This document shows, piece after piece, positions 16,238 through 27,716 of a DNA stretch of 64,000 nucleotides. How positions within the stretch are numbered: the stretch's first letter is position 1; the number at the start of each line of letters is the position of its first letter. The position numbers and the translations under genes were made by a program. The notes beneath the pieces are model-generated. The model had not been told where the DNA came from. It searched no databases and saw only the letters and a list, made by a program, of their open reading frames with translations. Source of the stretch: Trabulsiella odontotermitis (GTDB lineage: Bacteria > Pseudomonadota > Gammaproteobacteria > Enterobacterales > Enterobacteriaceae); contig NZ_LIFX01000004.1 of the NCBI RefSeq assembly GCF_001297775.1, positions 62,001 to 126,000 on the forward strand, in the 5' to 3' direction.

Positions 16238-16693
16238 ATGAAAAACAAATTGTTATTTATGGTGTTAACAATACTGGGTTCGCCTGGGTTAGTCATCGCC
16301 GCAGGTAATGATCTGGCAAATTCAGAATATAACCTCGCGGTTAATGAGTTAAGTAATCCATCTTACAATCAGGCAGCCATTATTGGTCAGCAGGGTGGTT
16401 ATAATAATGCCACTATTCGCCAGAGCGGTTCAAAAGTCCTTTCCGCTATTTCACAGGAAGGGTCCGGGAATCGGGCGAGAATTGACCAGTCAGGAACCTA
16501 CAACCTTGCTTATATTGCGCAGACCGGCAGTAGTAACGATGCAAATATTCAGCAAGGAGGATACGGAAATACTGCGGCCATTATCCAGCAAGGATCAGGT
16601 AATAAAGCAAATATTACGCAATATGGTACGCAAAAAACCGCAGTTGTAGTGCAACGACAGTCGCAGATGGCAATACGCGTCATTCAACGCTAG
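16238..16693 (+). CDS. csgB: CsgB, minor curlin and nucleator
   Basis: 151 residues from ATG 16238, the E. coli length; the upstream part of the open frame is promoter. The signal peptide ends VIA. Curlin repeats are seen (AIIGQQGGYNNATIRQ, AAIIQQGSGNKANITQ and others), with the C-terminal repeat rich in Arg/Lys (VVVQRQSQMAIRVIQR) that anchors CsgB to the cell. It templates CsgA polymerisation. First gene of csgBAC. Confidence 0.96.
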   Translation: MKNKLLFMVLTILGSPGLVIAAGNDLANSEYNLAVNELSNPSYNQAAIIGQQGGYNNATIRQSGSKVLSAISQEGSGNRARIDQSGTYNLAYIAQTGSSNDANIQQGGYGNTAAIIQQGSGNKANITQYGTQKTAVVVQRQSQMAIRVIQR

Positions 16694-16733
16694 CTATTCA
16701 CGGCAATTAAAATCAATCCGATGGGGGTTTACC

Positions 16734-17183
16734 ATGAAACTTATCAAAGTAGCAGCATTCGCAGCAATTGTAGTTTCTGGCAGTGCTCTGGCAGGTCTTG
16801 TGCCGCAGTACGGTGGTGGTCATGGCGGCGGTGGCAGCACCACAGGCCCTGAGTCAACCATGAGCATCTATCAGTATGGTAGCGGCAACCTGGCGACCGC
16901 GCTGCAAAGCGATGCCCGCAACTCTGATCTGACCATCAAACAATATGGCGGCGCTAACGCAGCCGATGTGGGCCAGGGGTCTGACACCAGCACTGTCGAC
17001 CTGCAGCAGAATGGCTATGCAAACAATGCCACTGTCGATCAGTGGAACAGCAAAAACTCTGAAGTCGAAGTGCGTCAGTTCGGTACCAGCAATGGTGCTC
17101 TGGTGACTCAGTCTGCTTCTGATTCCAGCGTCACTGTCCATCAGGTTGGTTACGGTAACAACGCAACGGCCAGCCAGTACTAA
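16734..17183 (+). CDS. csgA: CsgA, major curlin subunit
   Basis: 149 residues (151 in E. coli). The signal peptide ends ALA, followed by a Gly-rich N-terminal segment (GGGHGGGGS) recognised by CsgG and then five curlin repeats of the S-x5-Q-x4-N-x5-Q type ending NNATASQY. The amyloid core is therefore intact. It follows csgB by 40 bp, and a strong hairpin terminator lies after it and before csgC, which fits the high csgA/low csgC expression known for the operon. Confidence 0.97.
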   Translation: MKLIKVAAFAAIVVSGSALAGLVPQYGGGHGGGGSTTGPESTMSIYQYGSGNLATALQSDARNSDLTIKQYGGANAADVGQGSDTSTVDLQQNGYANNATVDQWNSKNSEVEVRQFGTSNGALVTQSASDSSVTVHQVGYGNNATASQY

Positions 17184-17203
17184 CATCCGATATTGTCATC
17201 TGA

Positions 17204-17230
17204 AAAACAGGGCGCTGGCCCTGTTTTTTT
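17204..17230 (+). terminator. Terminator after csgA
   Basis: AACAGGGC / GCCCTGTT-type stem with a short loop followed by seven Ts, lying between csgA and csgC. Read-through would be needed for csgC expression. Confidence 0.85.
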
Positions 17231-17242
17231 CTGGAGGTGAAT

Positions 17243-17572
17243 ATGCACAGCTTGTTGCTGCTGGCGGCGCTGAGCAATCAGATTGCGTTTGATGTCGCAC
17301 AGCAGGGCGATATCACTACGATCGTTCCTGTCGTTACCTTAAATCAATCCTGCGTCTGCCGCGTTCAGGTGTTGACCCTGCGGGAAGGGCAGAGCGGCAC
17401 CAGCCAGATACAGCAGAGTAAGACCCTCTCTTTGCCCGCTAATCAGGCGATTGATCTGCCACTGCTTCGTATAAATTTGACCCCTGAAGACACAGTTAAA
17501 GTGGTTGTCACCGTCACCGACGGGCAGGCGCTTCATTTGTCACAGCAGTGGTTGTCATCGAACAAAACGTGA
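17243..17572 (+). CDS. csgC: CsgC, periplasmic inhibitor of curli amyloid
   Basis: 109 residues from ATG 17243, which has GGAGG 5 bases upstream; a GTG at 17237 would add two residues and overlap that site. It has an immunoglobulin-like fold with the conserved CxC motif (QSCVCRVQ). CsgC blocks premature CsgA assembly in the periplasm. A classical cleavage site is hard to see in the short hydrophobic N-terminus (LLLLAALSNQIAF). It is the last gene of csgBAC. Confidence 0.92.
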   Translation: MHSLLLLAALSNQIAFDVAQQGDITTIVPVVTLNQSCVCRVQVLTLREGQSGTSQIQQSKTLSLPANQAIDLPLLRINLTPEDTVKVVVTVTDGQALHLSQQWLSSNKT

Positions 17573-17738
17573 CCAAAAAAATTCAGTAAATCAAGTCATT
17601 GACTCGACTGGCGGAAATACGAAAACGTTAATATGCTGTAATAAATGTTAGTGACCGTGTCATGTTGTAAACACAGTAGCTATCGTCTGGTGCAATGCTT
17701 ACCGCACTCAAGGATGAGCCATACTGAAGAGGTTTGAC

Positions 17739-18050
17739 ATGAAAACATTTGTGAGCACGACGCTTCCCTTACTTCTCCTCATCTCATCCACAGCAAGCCT
17801 CGCAGCGAACACCTCGCCAGGCGGAGTGATTCACTTCCGTGGCGCCATTGTCGAAGATCCCTGCAACGTCTCGCGCACTGCGGATAACCTGGCAATCAGT
17901 TGCTATCGCGATGGCGTAACAAAAACCTCGGTCTATTCCCTCGAACAGGCTGAAAAAGGCGTTAAAGGGAATAATGCGATTGCGGCGGTGAAAATGGATT
18001 ACATCAACCCGCAAAAAACCATGGCGGTGTTGCGGGTCGATTACCAGTAA
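17739..18050 (+). CDS. ymdA: YmdA, exported pilin-like small protein
   Basis: 103 residues, the length in E. coli. The signal peptide ends SLA. The mature N-terminus (GGVIHFRGAIVEDPCNVS, with a second Cys in ISCYRDG) resembles the start of type 1 fimbrial subunits, where two cysteines form the conserved disulfide. It is too short for a complete pilin domain (about 80 mature residues). Function unknown. It has its own upstream gap of 166 bp, and its stop is close to a bidirectional terminator. Confidence 0.88.
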   Translation: MKTFVSTTLPLLLLISSTASLAANTSPGGVIHFRGAIVEDPCNVSRTADNLAISCYRDGVTKTSVYSLEQAEKGVKGNNAIAAVKMDYINPQKTMAVLRVDYQ

Positions 18051-18055
18051 CCAGA

Positions 18056-18080
18056 AAAAAGCCCCTCCTGCAGGGGCTTT
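18056..18080. terminator. Bidirectional terminator between ymdA and opgC
   Basis: AAGCCCCT-CCTGC-AGGGGCTT, flanked by As on the left and TTTG on the right; it serves the two convergent genes. Confidence 0.85.
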
Positions 18081-18082
18081 GA

Positions 18083-19243
18083 TTAACCGGCGCTGGCCTG
18101 CGCTTTTTTCGGCGCCTGCAAAGGCTTGCCGGAAAAGAGGAAGCGCAGTAGCGGAATGCGCAAATGTATCTCATATAAAATCAATGCGCAGCCGATAACA
18201 AAGATCAGCCCGGCGAGAAAGCCCAGCGTATCAGATGTAATGAAAGGCGTGATCCACGCCCCGTAGAAAAGCGTTAAGGGATGATGTACCAGATAGATAA
18301 ACAGCGAAGCGTTGACGAAGTAGGTGACGCGCGACGATTGAAAATTCAGCAGTCGATGCCCGAAAGCAAACACCACATTCACCATCCACAGCCCCAACAC
18401 CATCGTAATCACCGATTCCGTCTCGTACATCCATGCATCACCGGAACCGTATTGCTGATTAAGACGATAGGCGATAAAGCCCAACGCCGCACCGACCGCG
18501 CACCACGGAGAAGGGGTGGTGAACAGCGCTTTCAGCCGCGGATTGATAAACGCCTGCGCGCCAATGATAAAGAACGGCACGTAAAACAGCGTCTGCATCA
18601 CGGCGAAGTTGAACAGGCCGTCGCTCAGAATGGGCGGATACAGGATAAACAACGTGCGGCGGATCGCGGCATACAGCACACCGAGCGCCAGAAACAGCAG
18701 TGTCAGTTGCCAGAGCGTCACATGTTCGAAGAAACGTTTACGGGTGCGGGTCTGGCGACGTCTCAGCCAGCGGAACACCACGATGCTTATGGTTGTCAGC
18801 ACCACCAGCACCAGCAGGAACCACAGGTGCGAAATCAACTCCCACACCAGCGTGTTGTACTTGTCATACAGCGACAGGTCCTGCCAGCTGTCGGTTTTGC
18901 CCTTCACGTACTGCAGCATAATAAACTGCGGCAGCGTCAGCAGCGGAATGGCGGTCAGCAACGGGATGCCGACGCGCTCCACGCGCACCTTCCACCATTT
19001 TTTAAGCGGATAGCGCAAAAACAGCATGTAGGAAAAGTAGCCAGAGATGACGAAAAAGACCTGCATGCGGAACGAATGAATGAAATCATTGAACAGCGTC
19101 AACCACCATGATGGCTCCACGCTGTTCACGTGCCAGGCATGGCTTGAGTAGATCAACGATATGTGAAAAGGAATCCCTAATAACATCAGCCATGCACGGA
19201 TAGAATCAAGGAAATATTCACGTTGTGGCGGTACTTTATTCAT
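18083..19243 (-). CDS. opgC: OpgC (MdoC), membrane succinyltransferase for periplasmic glucans
   Basis: 386 residues (385 in E. coli), ten or so hydrophobic helices, acyltransferase-3 family (starting [20 protein letters not shown] with the motif His). It transfers succinyl groups from the cytoplasm to osmoregulated periplasmic glucans. It is divergent from opgGH, its functional partners, with a 255-bp intergenic region. The genes that separate ymdA from it in E. coli (ymdB, clsC) are absent. Confidence 0.96.
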   Translation of the reverse strand: MNKVPPQREYFLDSIRAWLMLLGIPFHISLIYSSHAWHVNSVEPSWWLTLFNDFIHSFRMQVFFVISGYFSYMLFLRYPLKKWWKVRVERVGIPLLTAIPLLTLPQFIMLQYVKGKTDSWQDLSLYDKYNTLVWELISHLWFLLVLVVLTTISIVVFRWLRRRQTRTRKRFFEHVTLWQLTLLFLALGVLYAAIRRTLFILYPPILSDGLFNFAVMQTLFYVPFFIIGAQAFINPRLKALFTTPSPWCAVGAALGFIAYRLNQQYGSGDAWMYETESVITMVLGLWMVNVVFAFGHRLLNFQSSRVTYFVNASLFIYLVHHPLTLFYGAWITPFITSDTLGFLAGLIFVIGCALILYEIHLRIPLLRFLFSGKPLQAPKKAQASAG

Positions 19244-19497
19244 AGACTTACATACAATCTCAGACTTTTCGTCTTATCGCGAGTGGCGATAACGTTTAAA
19301 TTCGGCAGCAACCCTACACGATGTCCGGGAACCTGTCTCCAGGATAAGCACGCAAAGTACAAAAAGGCAGCGGATCAGTCACTAATCCATGAGCCGGCGT
19401 GTTGAACATGACTGGGATTCAGTTGTCGGATTGCTTGAGTTTCCATTAAAATAGATCGGATCGATTTAAGCACACAAAGGGGGAAGTGCTTACTTAT

Positions 19498-21051
19498 ATG
19501 AAACATAAACCACAGATGATGAAACTGCGCTGGATTGGCGCAGCCGTAATGTTATCCCTGTGTACTTCATCTGCATGGGCATTTAGTATTGATGACGTTG
19601 CAAAGCAGGCAAAATCACTCGCTGGCAAAGGCTACGAGGCACCAAAAAGCAACCTGCCCTCCGCATTCCGCGATATGAAATACGCGGACTATCAAAAGAT
19701 CCAGTTCAACCACGATAAAGCCTACTGGAGCAACATCAAAACCCCGTTCAAATTAGAGTTCTACCATCAGGGGATGTACTTCGACACGCCGGTTACCATC
19801 AACGAAGTGACGGCCACCGCCGTGCGTAAAATTAAATATAGCCCGGATTACTTCAATTTTGGCGATGTCCCGCACGATAAAGACACGGTCAAGGATCTGG
19901 GCTTTGCTGGTTTCAAAATCCTCTATCCGATCAACAGCAAAGATAAGAACGATGAGATCGTCAGCATGCTCGGCGCCAGCTATTTCCGGGTGATCGGTCA
20001 GGGGCAGGTTTATGGTTTATCCGCACGCGGGCTGGCTATTGATACCGCGCTGCCATCAGGTGAAGAGTTCCCGCGTTTTCGCGAGTTCTGGGTTGAACGT
20101 CCGAAACCAACTGATAAACGCCTGACGATTTATGCCCTGCTGGATTCTCCTCGCGCCGCGGGCGCTTACCGTTTTGTGGTGATCCCGGGCCGCGATACCG
20201 TGGTTGACGTGCAGTCTAAAATCTATCTGCGCGACAAAGTGGGTAAACTCGGCGTTGCGCCGCTGACCAGTATGTTCCTGTACGGGCCAAACCAGCCGTC
20301 GCCGACGACCAACTATCGCCCGGAAATGCATGATTCCAACGGTCTTTCCATTCACGCCGGTAATGGCGAATGGATCTGGCGTCCGGTCAACAACCCGAAA
20401 CACCTCGCCGTCAGCAGTTACGAAACCGAAAACCCGCTGGGCTTTGGTCTGCTGCAGCGTGGCCGTCAGTTCTCGCGTTTCGAAGATCTGGACGACCGCT
20501 ACGACCTGCGCCCGAGCGCGTGGATCACACCGAAAGGGGACTGGGGCAAAGGTAAAATCGAACTGGTTGAAATTCCGACCAACGATGAAACCAACGACAA
20601 CATCGTCGCCTACTGGACGCCTGAGCAACTGCCTGAGGCGGGCAAGGAGATGAACTATAAATACACCATCACCTTCAGCCGTGACGAAGATAAGCTGCAC
20701 GCACCGGATAATGCGTTTGTGATGCAAACCCGCCGCTCTACGGGCGACGTGAAACAGGCGAACCTGATCCGTCAGCCGGATGGCACCATCGCTTTCATGG
20801 TTGATTTCACGGGCGCCGACATGAAAAAACTGCCGCAGGATACCCCGGTAACCGCGCAGACCAGCATTGGCGACAATGGTGAAATCGTTGAAAACAGCGT
20901 TCGCTATAATCCGCTTACCAAAGGCTGGCGCCTCATGCTGCGCGTCAAAGTGAAAGATGCCAAGAAAACCACGGACATGCGCGCCGCGCTGGTCAATGCC
21001 GATCAGACGCTGAGCGAAACCTGGAGCTATCAGCTGCCTGCCAATGAATAA
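19498..21051 (+). CDS. opgG: OpgG (MdoG), periplasmic glucan biosynthesis protein
   Basis: 517 residues from ATG 19498. The Sec signal peptide ([13 protein letters not shown]... ending AWA) leads into FSIDDVAKQ. It acts in the periplasm on the nascent beta-1,2-glucan backbone, with branching/glucanase activity assigned to the family. Start choice: 19498 has AGGGGGAAG about 12 bases upstream; ATG 19516 would give the 511-residue form annotated in K-12 but has no evident ribosome site; a GTG at 19486 is too close to the purine run. It overlaps opgH by 8 bases. Confidence 0.93.
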   Translation: MKHKPQMMKLRWIGAAVMLSLCTSSAWAFSIDDVAKQAKSLAGKGYEAPKSNLPSAFRDMKYADYQKIQFNHDKAYWSNIKTPFKLEFYHQGMYFDTPVTINEVTATAVRKIKYSPDYFNFGDVPHDKDTVKDLGFAGFKILYPINSKDKNDEIVSMLGASYFRVIGQGQVYGLSARGLAIDTALPSGEEFPRFREFWVERPKPTDKRLTIYALLDSPRAAGAYRFVVIPGRDTVVDVQSKIYLRDKVGKLGVAPLTSMFLYGPNQPSPTTNYRPEMHDSNGLSIHAGNGEWIWRPVNNPKHLAVSSYETENPLGFGLLQRGRQFSRFEDLDDRYDLRPSAWITPKGDWGKGKIELVEIPTNDETNDNIVAYWTPEQLPEAGKEMNYKYTITFSRDEDKLHAPDNAFVMQTRRSTGDVKQANLIRQPDGTIAFMVDFTGADMKKLPQDTPVTAQTSIGDNGEIVENSVRYNPLTKGWRLMLRVKVKDAKKTTDMRAALVNADQTLSETWSYQLPANE

Positions 21052-23572
21052 GACAACGAAGTACATTGACGCTCTGCCACTTTCAGAGGCTGAAAAAGCC
21101 GCGCTGCCTGACACGGATCTCCGTGCCATTCACGAAGCGCTGGATGCCGACCACCGGACGTTTGCGCGTGACGACGACACGCCCTTAGCGTCGGTGAAAG
21201 CGCGTCTCGAACACAGCTGGCCGGACTCTTTGGCGAAAGGTCAGTTTATCAAAGACGATGAAGGTCGCGATCAACTGCAGGCGATGCCGGAAGCGAAACG
21301 TTCCTCCATGTTCCCCGACCCGTGGCGCACCAACCCGATTGGGCGTTTCTGGGACCGGCTGCGTGGCCGCGACGTTACCCCCCGCTATCTGGCGCGTCTG
21401 ACCAAAGAAGAGCAGGCGCGTGAGCAGAAGTGGCGTATGGTCGGCTCGATTCGCCGCTATATTCTGCTGCTGTTAACGCTGGCGCAGACGGTGGTTGCCA
21501 CCTGGTATATGAAAACCATCCTGCCTTATCAGGGCTGGGCGCTGATTAACCCGGCGGATATGGTCGGTCAGGACTTGTGGGTCTCCTTTATGCAGCTTCT
21601 GCCGTATGTGCTGCAAACCGGGATCCTCATCCTCTTCGCCGTGCTGTTCTGCTGGGTGTCGGCGGGTTTCTGGACCGCGCTGATGGGCTTTTTGCAATTG
21701 CTCATCGGCAAAGACAAATACAGTATTTCCGCCTCCACGACCGGCAATGAACCGATTAACCCGGAACATCGCACCGCGCTTATCATGCCTATCTGTAACG
21801 AGGACGTGAACCGCGTCTTTGCCGGGCTGCGTGCGACCTGGGAATCGGTAAAAGCCACGGGGCAGTCACAGCATTTCGACGTTTACATCCTGAGCGACAG
21901 CTACAACCCCGATATCTGCGTGGCTGAGCAAAAAGCGTGGATGGAACTGATCGCCGAAGTGCAGGGCGAAGGGCAGATCTTCTATCGTCGCCGTCGCCGT
22001 CGCGTGAAACGCAAAAGCGGTAACATCGACGATTTCTGCCGCCGCTGGGGCAGCCAGTACAGCTACATGGTGGTGCTGGACGCCGACTCCGTAATGAGCG
22101 GCGAGTGCCTGACCGGGCTGGTGCGTCTGATGGAAGCGAACCCGAATGCCGGGATCATCCAGTCCTCGCCGAAAGCCTCCGGGATGGACACGCTCTATGC
22201 GCGCTGTCAGCAATTTGCCACTCGCGTTTACGGCCCGCTGTTCACCGCCGGTCTGCATTTCTGGCAACTGGGGGAATCCCACTACTGGGGCCACAACGCC
22301 ATCATCCGCGTGAAGCCGTTCATCGAGCACTGTGCGCTGGCGCCGCTGCCGGGTGAGGGTAACTTTGCCGGCTCCATCCTGTCGCACGACTTTGTGGAAG
22401 CCGCGCTGATGCGCCGTGCTGGCTGGGGCGTGTGGATTGCCTACGATCTTCCGGGGTCGTATGAAGAGCTGCCGCCGAACCTGCTGGATGAACTCAAACG
22501 TGACCGCCGCTGGTGCCAGGGTAACCTGATGAACTTCCGCCTGTTCCTGGTGAAAGGGATGCATCCGGTACATCGTGCGGTGTTCCTGACGGGCGTTATG
22601 TCCTATCTCTCCGCGCCGTTGTGGTTTATGTTCCTCGCGCTGTCGACGGCCCTGCAGGTAGTGCACGCGCTGACCGAACCGCAATACTTCCTGCAACCGC
22701 GGCAACTGTTCCCGGTCTGGCCGCAGTGGCGACCAGAACTGGCGATTGCGCTGTTTGCCTCCACCATGGTGCTGCTGTTCCTGCCGAAGCTGCTCAGTAT
22801 CATTCTGGTGTGGTGTAAAGGCTCGAAAGAGTATGGCGGCTTCTTCCGCGTGACGATTTCTCTGCTGCTGGAAGTGCTGTTCTCGGTACTGCTGGCGCCA
22901 GTGCGCATGCTGTTCCACACGGTGTTTGTGGTCAGCGCGTTCCTCGGCTGGGAAGTGGTCTGGAACTCGCCGCAGCGTGATGATGACTCCACCCCGTGGG
23001 GCGAAGCCTTCATGCGTCATGGCTCTCAGTTGGTGCTTGGTCTGGTGTGGGCCGTGGGGATGGCATGGCTCGATCTGCGCTTCCTGTTCTGGCTGGCGCC
23101 GATCGTCTTCTCGCTGATCCTGTCGCCGTTTGTCTCTGTGCTTTCCAGCCGCGCCACGATCGGTCTGCGCAGCAAGCGCTGGAAACTGTTCCTGATCCCG
23201 GAAGAGTATTCTCCGCCGCAGGTGCTGGAAGATACCGACAAATATCTGGTGCTCAACCGTGGGCGTGAACTGGAGCATGGCTTTATGCAGGCGGTGTTCA
23301 GTCCGGCGTTCAACGCGCTGGCGACGGCGATGGCCACCGCGCGTCACCGTGAAAGTCATGTGCTGGAGATTGCCCGCGACCGTCACGTTGAGCAGGCGTT
23401 GAACGAAACGCCGGATAAACTTAATCGCGACCGTCGTCTGGTGCTGTTGAGTGACCCGGTGACGCTGTCGCGCCTGCACTATCGTGTGTGGGCCGCGCCG
23501 GAAAAATATTCGTCCTGGGTAAGCTATTATCAACAGTTAGGGCTGGACCCGCTGGCGGTGAAAGTGCAGTAA
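21044..23572 (+). CDS. opgH: OpgH (MdoH), glucan glucosyltransferase
   Basis: 842 residues (847 in E. coli). Family GT2 domain in the middle (Asp in LDADSVMS, later RRWCQGN as the QxxRW-type motif) surrounded by about eight membrane helices. It polymerises beta-1,2-glucose from UDP-glucose and extrudes it; in E. coli it also moonlights as a UDP-glucose-dependent inhibitor of FtsZ through its N-terminal part, which is present here. The start lies inside the end of opgG, suggesting coupling. Followed by a terminator. Confidence 0.96.
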   Translation: MNKTTKYIDALPLSEAEKAALPDTDLRAIHEALDADHRTFARDDDTPLASVKARLEHSWPDSLAKGQFIKDDEGRDQLQAMPEAKRSSMFPDPWRTNPIGRFWDRLRGRDVTPRYLARLTKEEQAREQKWRMVGSIRRYILLLLTLAQTVVATWYMKTILPYQGWALINPADMVGQDLWVSFMQLLPYVLQTGILILFAVLFCWVSAGFWTALMGFLQLLIGKDKYSISASTTGNEPINPEHRTALIMPICNEDVNRVFAGLRATWESVKATGQSQHFDVYILSDSYNPDICVAEQKAWMELIAEVQGEGQIFYRRRRRRVKRKSGNIDDFCRRWGSQYSYMVVLDADSVMSGECLTGLVRLMEANPNAGIIQSSPKASGMDTLYARCQQFATRVYGPLFTAGLHFWQLGESHYWGHNAIIRVKPFIEHCALAPLPGEGNFAGSILSHDFVEAALMRRAGWGVWIAYDLPGSYEELPPNLLDELKRDRRWCQGNLMNFRLFLVKGMHPVHRAVFLTGVMSYLSAPLWFMFLALSTALQVVHALTEPQYFLQPRQLFPVWPQWRPELAIALFASTMVLLFLPKLLSIILVWCKGSKEYGGFFRVTISLLLEVLFSVLLAPVRMLFHTVFVVSAFLGWEVVWNSPQRDDDSTPWGEAFMRHGSQLVLGLVWAVGMAWLDLRFLFWLAPIVFSLILSPFVSVLSSRATIGLRSKRWKLFLIPEEYSPPQVLEDTDKYLVLNRGRELEHGFMQAVFSPAFNALATAMATARHRESHVLEIARDRHVEQALNETPDKLNRDRRLVLLSDPVTLSRLHYRVWAAPEKYSSWVSYYQQLGLDPLAVKVQ

Positions 23573-23587
23573 GCCGCAGGTTAAGGA

Positions 23588-23618
23588 AAAATACCGGCCA
23601 CTGTGCCGGTATTTTTTT
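23588..23618 (+). terminator. Terminator after opgH
   Basis: ATACCGGC-CACT-GTGCCGGTAT, an imperfect stem followed by seven Ts, 15 bases after the opgH stop. Confidence 0.88.
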
Positions 23619-23652
23619 CCCGCAGGGTATCCATCACAGCCCGTAGGACTAC

Positions 23653-24027
23653 TCAGCGTTCATCCCATTCATCGGCCGCCGTCTGGCCTTCCTCGGTATC
23701 AAGCGGCGGCTCGAGCTGGAATTCACCTTCATCCCATTCGTGCAGGGTGTTCTCTTCCATCCACTCCTGACGAAGTTCGATTTCGTCGTAATCACCGTCA
23801 AATACGCTCTGCGCGGCCTCACCGAACAGCACTGGCAGACACTCGCCGTCATCACTTTCTTCGGCTAAAAACTCCGCCTGCCACATGATGTCGCCGTCTT
23901 CTAACACGTATTTTTGAATATTCAGCTGCTGTATATCAGCATTCTCGTCGTCGAGTTGCGGATTATCGGCGAGGAACTCTTCGCGAGCCGCATCAATAGC
24001 TTCTTCGAGCGTGGCATACATAGTCAT
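23653..24027 (-). CDS. msyB: MsyB, acidic cytoplasmic protein
   Basis: 124 residues, the E. coli length, with a strikingly high Asp/Glu content (for example DDENADIQQ, EESDDGECLP, WDEGEFQLEP). MsyB was found as a multicopy suppressor of secY/secA export defects; its direct role is not known. GAGAAAAGAG precedes the ATG. E. coli has the lipoprotein gene yceK between opgH and msyB; only about 80 bp remain here and no such gene is seen. Confidence 0.94.
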   Translation of the reverse strand: MTMYATLEEAIDAAREEFLADNPQLDDENADIQQLNIQKYVLEDGDIMWQAEFLAEESDDGECLPVLFGEAAQSVFDGDYDEIELRQEWMEENTLHEWDEGEFQLEPPLDTEEGQTAADEWDER

Positions 24028-24129
24028 CTCTTTTCTCCCTGCAGGTTGATGTGGTATTCAGGGAAAGAATAGCTGAAGTTTGCGTTATGCAAGGTCTGCA
24101 GACAAAAAAACGTTCTGATAAGGGTAAGG

Positions 24130-25356
24130 TTAGCGCTCAGCGGTGGCTCGCTGTGCCCGTGGGCGGCGCAGGGTGAGCGTCGAGTAGATGACGTTAAACA
24201 GCACCACGCCTGCCGTGACGCAGAAGACGGCGCGAAAGCCGTAGCTGGCGGAAACCGCCGCGCCGATAAGCGGCCCGGTGACGTTGCCGATGTCGCGAAA
24301 CGACTGGTTGTAGCTGAACACACGCCCGGCGATCTGGTTGGTGGCATTATAGACCAGCAATGTCTGCACCGCCGGGAGCAGCGCACCGTCGGCGGCACCA
24401 AGCAGGAAGCGCAAAATCCCAAGTTGCAGGGGCGTCTGTACCAGCGCCATTGGAATTAGCAGCAGCACGGACACCACCAACGCGGCAATCAGGATCTTCT
24501 CCGGCCCGATGCGGTCACCGAGCTTGCCGAGTCGTGGCGCGCTGAGCAGGGCCGCGACGCCCGGCACTGAGGCGATCATCCCGCTGATAAACGCGATATT
24601 GCTGACGTTTCCCGCCAGATCACGGACGTAGAGCGTCAGAATCGGGGCGATAGAGCCGGTCGCCACCTGAATGATCATAGTGGTAATAAACAGGCTCAGC
24701 ACCAGCCGCGGGCTCTTCAGTGAGCCGATCACCTCGCGAAAGTGGAGCATCTCTTTTTTCGATACCGGGGTAAATTGTTCGCGGATCAGCAGCAGGGTGA
24801 TGACAAAGCAGACGAACAGCACGCTGGCGGTCATGTAAAAGACCGGACGCAACCCCCACGTATCCGCCAGCAGTCCGCCTGCCAGCGGTCCGAGTAGCGC
24901 GCCGCTGACAGCGCCTGTCGACAGCGTCCCCAGCGCCCAACCGCTTTTGTTGCGTGGTACCTGGGTGGCAATCAGGGCGTTGGCGTTCGGCACAAACCCG
25001 CCCAGCAGACCGAGCAGCGCGCGAAGGATCAGCAACTGCCAGACGTTCTGCGCCAGCCCCATCAGCACCATGACAATCGACATCCCCAGCGCCGAGCGCA
25101 GGAGCATGATTTTTCGACCACGGCGATCCGCAAGACCGCCCCAGAAAGGCGAGGCGATGGCGGAGAAAAGAAAGGTGATGCTAAAGACCAGACCGGACCA
25201 CATGTTCAGCTCGCGCAGACCCGTTACGCCCAGCTCTTCGACGTAGAGCGGCAGAAAGGGCATGACCAGGCTAAAAGCGGCGCCGGTAAGAAAACAACCG
25301 AGCCAGGCAACGGCGAGATTGCGTTTCCAGTTAATGGGTGTCTCAGAAGAAGGCAT
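24130..25356 (-). CDS. mdtG: MdtG, MFS drug efflux transporter
   Basis: 408 residues, the E. coli length, with twelve membrane helices and the MFS motif A ([10 protein letters not shown]) between helices 2 and 3. Proton-driven efflux; in E. coli it gives resistance to fosfomycin and deoxycholate when overexpressed and belongs to the marA/soxS/rob regulon. A marbox was not identified here. It is a single gene between msyB and lpxL on the same strand. Confidence 0.95.
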   Translation of the reverse strand: MPSSETPINWKRNLAVAWLGCFLTGAAFSLVMPFLPLYVEELGVTGLRELNMWSGLVFSITFLFSAIASPFWGGLADRRGRKIMLLRSALGMSIVMVLMGLAQNVWQLLILRALLGLLGGFVPNANALIATQVPRNKSGWALGTLSTGAVSGALLGPLAGGLLADTWGLRPVFYMTASVLFVCFVITLLLIREQFTPVSKKEMLHFREVIGSLKSPRLVLSLFITTMIIQVATGSIAPILTLYVRDLAGNVSNIAFISGMIASVPGVAALLSAPRLGKLGDRIGPEKILIAALVVSVLLLIPMALVQTPLQLGILRFLLGAADGALLPAVQTLLVYNATNQIAGRVFSYNQSFRDIGNVTGPLIGAAVSASYGFRAVFCVTAGVVLFNVIYSTLTLRRPRAQRATAER

Positions 25357-25499
25357 AAAAATCCACAGCAGCGCGCAGAGCGGCTGTAATCAGCTGATTA
25401 AAAAGTCTATAGCAGGCTAATTATGCGCCTGCGGAAAGGGTTCTGCAAATCAGAGACATCAGAAAGGGAGAGGTGGCAGCCGTGAAGGCTGCCTGTGGA

Positions 25500-26420
25500 T
25501 CAGTAACGCGAAGGAACGCCTTCCGGGCGGGTCTTGAAGCGACGATGCAGCCACATATACTGCTCCGGCGCCATCAGAATGCACTGCTCAACGACGCGGT
25601 TCATCCATGCGGCGGTGGTTTCGGCATCATCCAGCGGCGGTGAACACTCCGGCGGCAGCATGATCAGCTCATAGCCTTTACCGTCTGCCCGGCGGCGCGG
25701 CACAAACGGCACCACGCAGGCTTTCGACATCTTCGCCAGCATCCAGGTGCCGGTCGTCGTGGCAGCCTGCTCAACGGCAAAGAACGGCACAAACACGCTG
25801 CTGCGCGGACCGTAGTCATGATCTGGCGCGTACCACACCACATCACCATTTTTCAGCGCTCTGACCATCCCTTTGAGATCTTTGCGGTCGAGCATATCTT
25901 TGTTGGAACGCAGACGTCCCCAGGTTTGCAGCAGATCCAGTACCGGGTTGTCGTTAGGGCGATACACGCCGATACCCGGCCAGTTGAGGCCAAACATTCT
26001 CGCGCCCATTTCAAGCGTGAGAAAATGAACGCCGATCAGCAGAATGCCTTTCTTTTGCGCTTCCAGCTCACGTAACGGTTCGAAACCGGTCACTGTCGTC
26101 CAGCGCGCGATGCGCCTGTCTGACCAGAACCAGGCCATACCGGTTTCCATCAACCCCATTCCCACGGACTCAAAATTCTTCACCACTAACTGGTGGCGCT
26201 CCGCGTCGCTCATATCAGGAAAACAGAGTTCCAGATTACGGTAAGCGATACGGGCGCGGCGTTTCATCAGACGCATTGAAAGGCGACCCATTGAGGTGCC
26301 GACGCGATAAATGACCGGATAAGGAAGCTGCACCATCAGCCACAGGGCGCCGATACCGAGCCAGGTTAACCAATAACGAGGGTGCAGAAGCGCTGCAGAA
26401 AATTTGGGTAAATGGGTCAT
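25500..26420 (-). CDS. lpxL: LpxL (HtrB), Kdo2-lipid IVA lauroyltransferase
   Basis: 306 residues. An N-terminal membrane anchor (about 17-35) and the acyltransferase HX4E site His132...Glu137 (VHFLTLEMG) are at the same positions as in E. coli. It adds the secondary laurate to lipid A precursor on the inner leaflet of the inner membrane, using acyl-ACP. It is divergent from trhO with about 220 bp between them. Confidence 0.97.
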   Translation of the reverse strand: MTHLPKFSAALLHPRYWLTWLGIGALWLMVQLPYPVIYRVGTSMGRLSMRLMKRRARIAYRNLELCFPDMSDAERHQLVVKNFESVGMGLMETGMAWFWSDRRIARWTTVTGFEPLRELEAQKKGILLIGVHFLTLEMGARMFGLNWPGIGVYRPNDNPVLDLLQTWGRLRSNKDMLDRKDLKGMVRALKNGDVVWYAPDHDYGPRSSVFVPFFAVEQAATTTGTWMLAKMSKACVVPFVPRRRADGKGYELIMLPPECSPPLDDAETTAAWMNRVVEQCILMAPEQYMWLHRRFKTRPEGVPSRY

Positions 26421-26642
26421 GTCATTCCTGTCATTACAAACAACTCCCTCTATTGTCGCATTTTTTTTCCGTCAGCCAAAATCCGTGCCAACGATGTGCG
26501 GTGATAACAGACAAATGTTGAGAGTACATATAATAAGGTGAGAGAAATGTAGCGCAAATTGTGGGGATGTAAATTGTGATTCTTTGCTATATCATGCGGC
26601 CCGACTCATATTTCCCTTAGACGATTGCAGGAACCGGACACC

Positions 26643-27692
26643 ATGCCAGTGTTACATAACCGCATTTCGAATGAGGCGTTGAAGGCGCAAATGCTGGCGG
26701 AAACCGAGCCGCGCACAACGATCTCGTTCTATAAATATTTCACCATCACCGATCCTAAAGCGACCCGCGACGCACTGTATGTGGCGTTCAGCGCCCTTGG
26801 CGTCTTTGGTCGCGTCTATCTTGCGAAAGAAGGGATTAACGCCCAGATCAGCGTGCCGGAAAGCCGCGTGGAGGCGTTGCGTGAATTGTTGTACGGTTTT
26901 GACCCGGCGCTGAACGGCCTGCGTCTGAACATTGCGCTGGATGATGACGGTAAATCATTCTGGGTGCTGCGCATGAAAGTGCGTGACCGCATTGTGGCGG
27001 ACGGTATTGATGACCCGAGCTTTAATGCCGGTGATGTCGGTGACTATCTGAAAGCGGCGGAAGTGAACGCGATGCTGGACGATCCGAACGCCATTTTCAT
27101 CGACATGCGCAACCACTACGAATACGAAGTCGGCCATTTCGAAAATGCGCTGGAGATCCCCGCCGATACCTTCCGCGAGCAGTTGCCGAAAGCGGTGGAG
27201 ATGATGCAGGAGCATAAAGACAAAAAGATTGTCATGTACTGCACCGGCGGCATTCGCTGCGAAAAAGCCAGCGCCTGGATGAAACACAACGGCTTCAATA
27301 AGGTCTGGCACATTGAAGGCGGGATCATTGAATACGCCCGTCGTGCGCGCGAGCAGGGGTTGCCGGTGCGTTTTATCGGTAAAAACTTTGTCTTTGATGA
27401 GCGCATGGGCGAACGCATCAGCGATGAAGTCATTGCCCATTGCCACCAGTGCGGCACACCGTGCGACACCCACACAAACTGCCTGAATGACGGCTGTCAC
27501 CTGCTGTTCATACAATGCCCGGCGTGTGCGGAAAAATTCGAAGGCTGTTGCAGCGAAGCCTGCCAGCAGGAGCACAAGTTGCCGGAAGAGGAACAGCGTC
27601 GTCTTCGCGCCGGGCGTGAAAATGGCAATAAAATCTTCAATAAGTCTCGCGGGCGACTGAATACGAAGCTGGGTATTCCGGATCCGGAGTAA
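26643..27692 (+). CDS. trhO: TrhO (YceA), rhodanese-domain tRNA uridine-34 hydroxylase
   Basis: 349 residues from ATG 26643 (MPVLHNR), matching the E. coli start (350 residues). It has an N-terminal acylphosphatase-like domain, a rhodanese domain with the active-site Cys in [12 protein letters not shown], and a Cys-rich C-terminal part ([26 protein letters not shown]) that may bind metal. It carries out oxygen-dependent formation of 5-hydroxyuridine at wobble position 34 of tRNAs. Followed by a hairpin shared with the convergent solA. The E. coli genes yceI, yceJ and yceO, which should follow, are absent. Confidence 0.95.
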   Translation: MPVLHNRISNEALKAQMLAETEPRTTISFYKYFTITDPKATRDALYVAFSALGVFGRVYLAKEGINAQISVPESRVEALRELLYGFDPALNGLRLNIALDDDGKSFWVLRMKVRDRIVADGIDDPSFNAGDVGDYLKAAEVNAMLDDPNAIFIDMRNHYEYEVGHFENALEIPADTFREQLPKAVEMMQEHKDKKIVMYCTGGIRCEKASAWMKHNGFNKVWHIEGGIIEYARRAREQGLPVRFIGKNFVFDERMGERISDEVIAHCHQCGTPCDTHTNCLNDGCHLLFIQCPACAEKFEGCCSEACQQEHKLPEEEQRRLRAGRENGNKIFNKSRGRLNTKLGIPDPE

Positions 27693-27713
27693 GCGCCTGT
27701 CATCAGGCGCTTT
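27691..27713. terminator. Hairpin terminator between trhO and solA
   Basis: A perfect stem AAGCGCCTG / CAGGCGCTT with a 4-base loop overlaps the trhO stop codon and lies just before the solA stop. Only a short T-run follows on the plus strand. Confidence 0.7.
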
Positions 27714-27716
27714 CAC

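Noticed and set aside
21866-23533. 555-residue minus-strand open frame
   Set aside because: It is the antisense of opgH; composition (His/Arg/Gln-rich) is typical of a shadow frame of a GC-rich gene.
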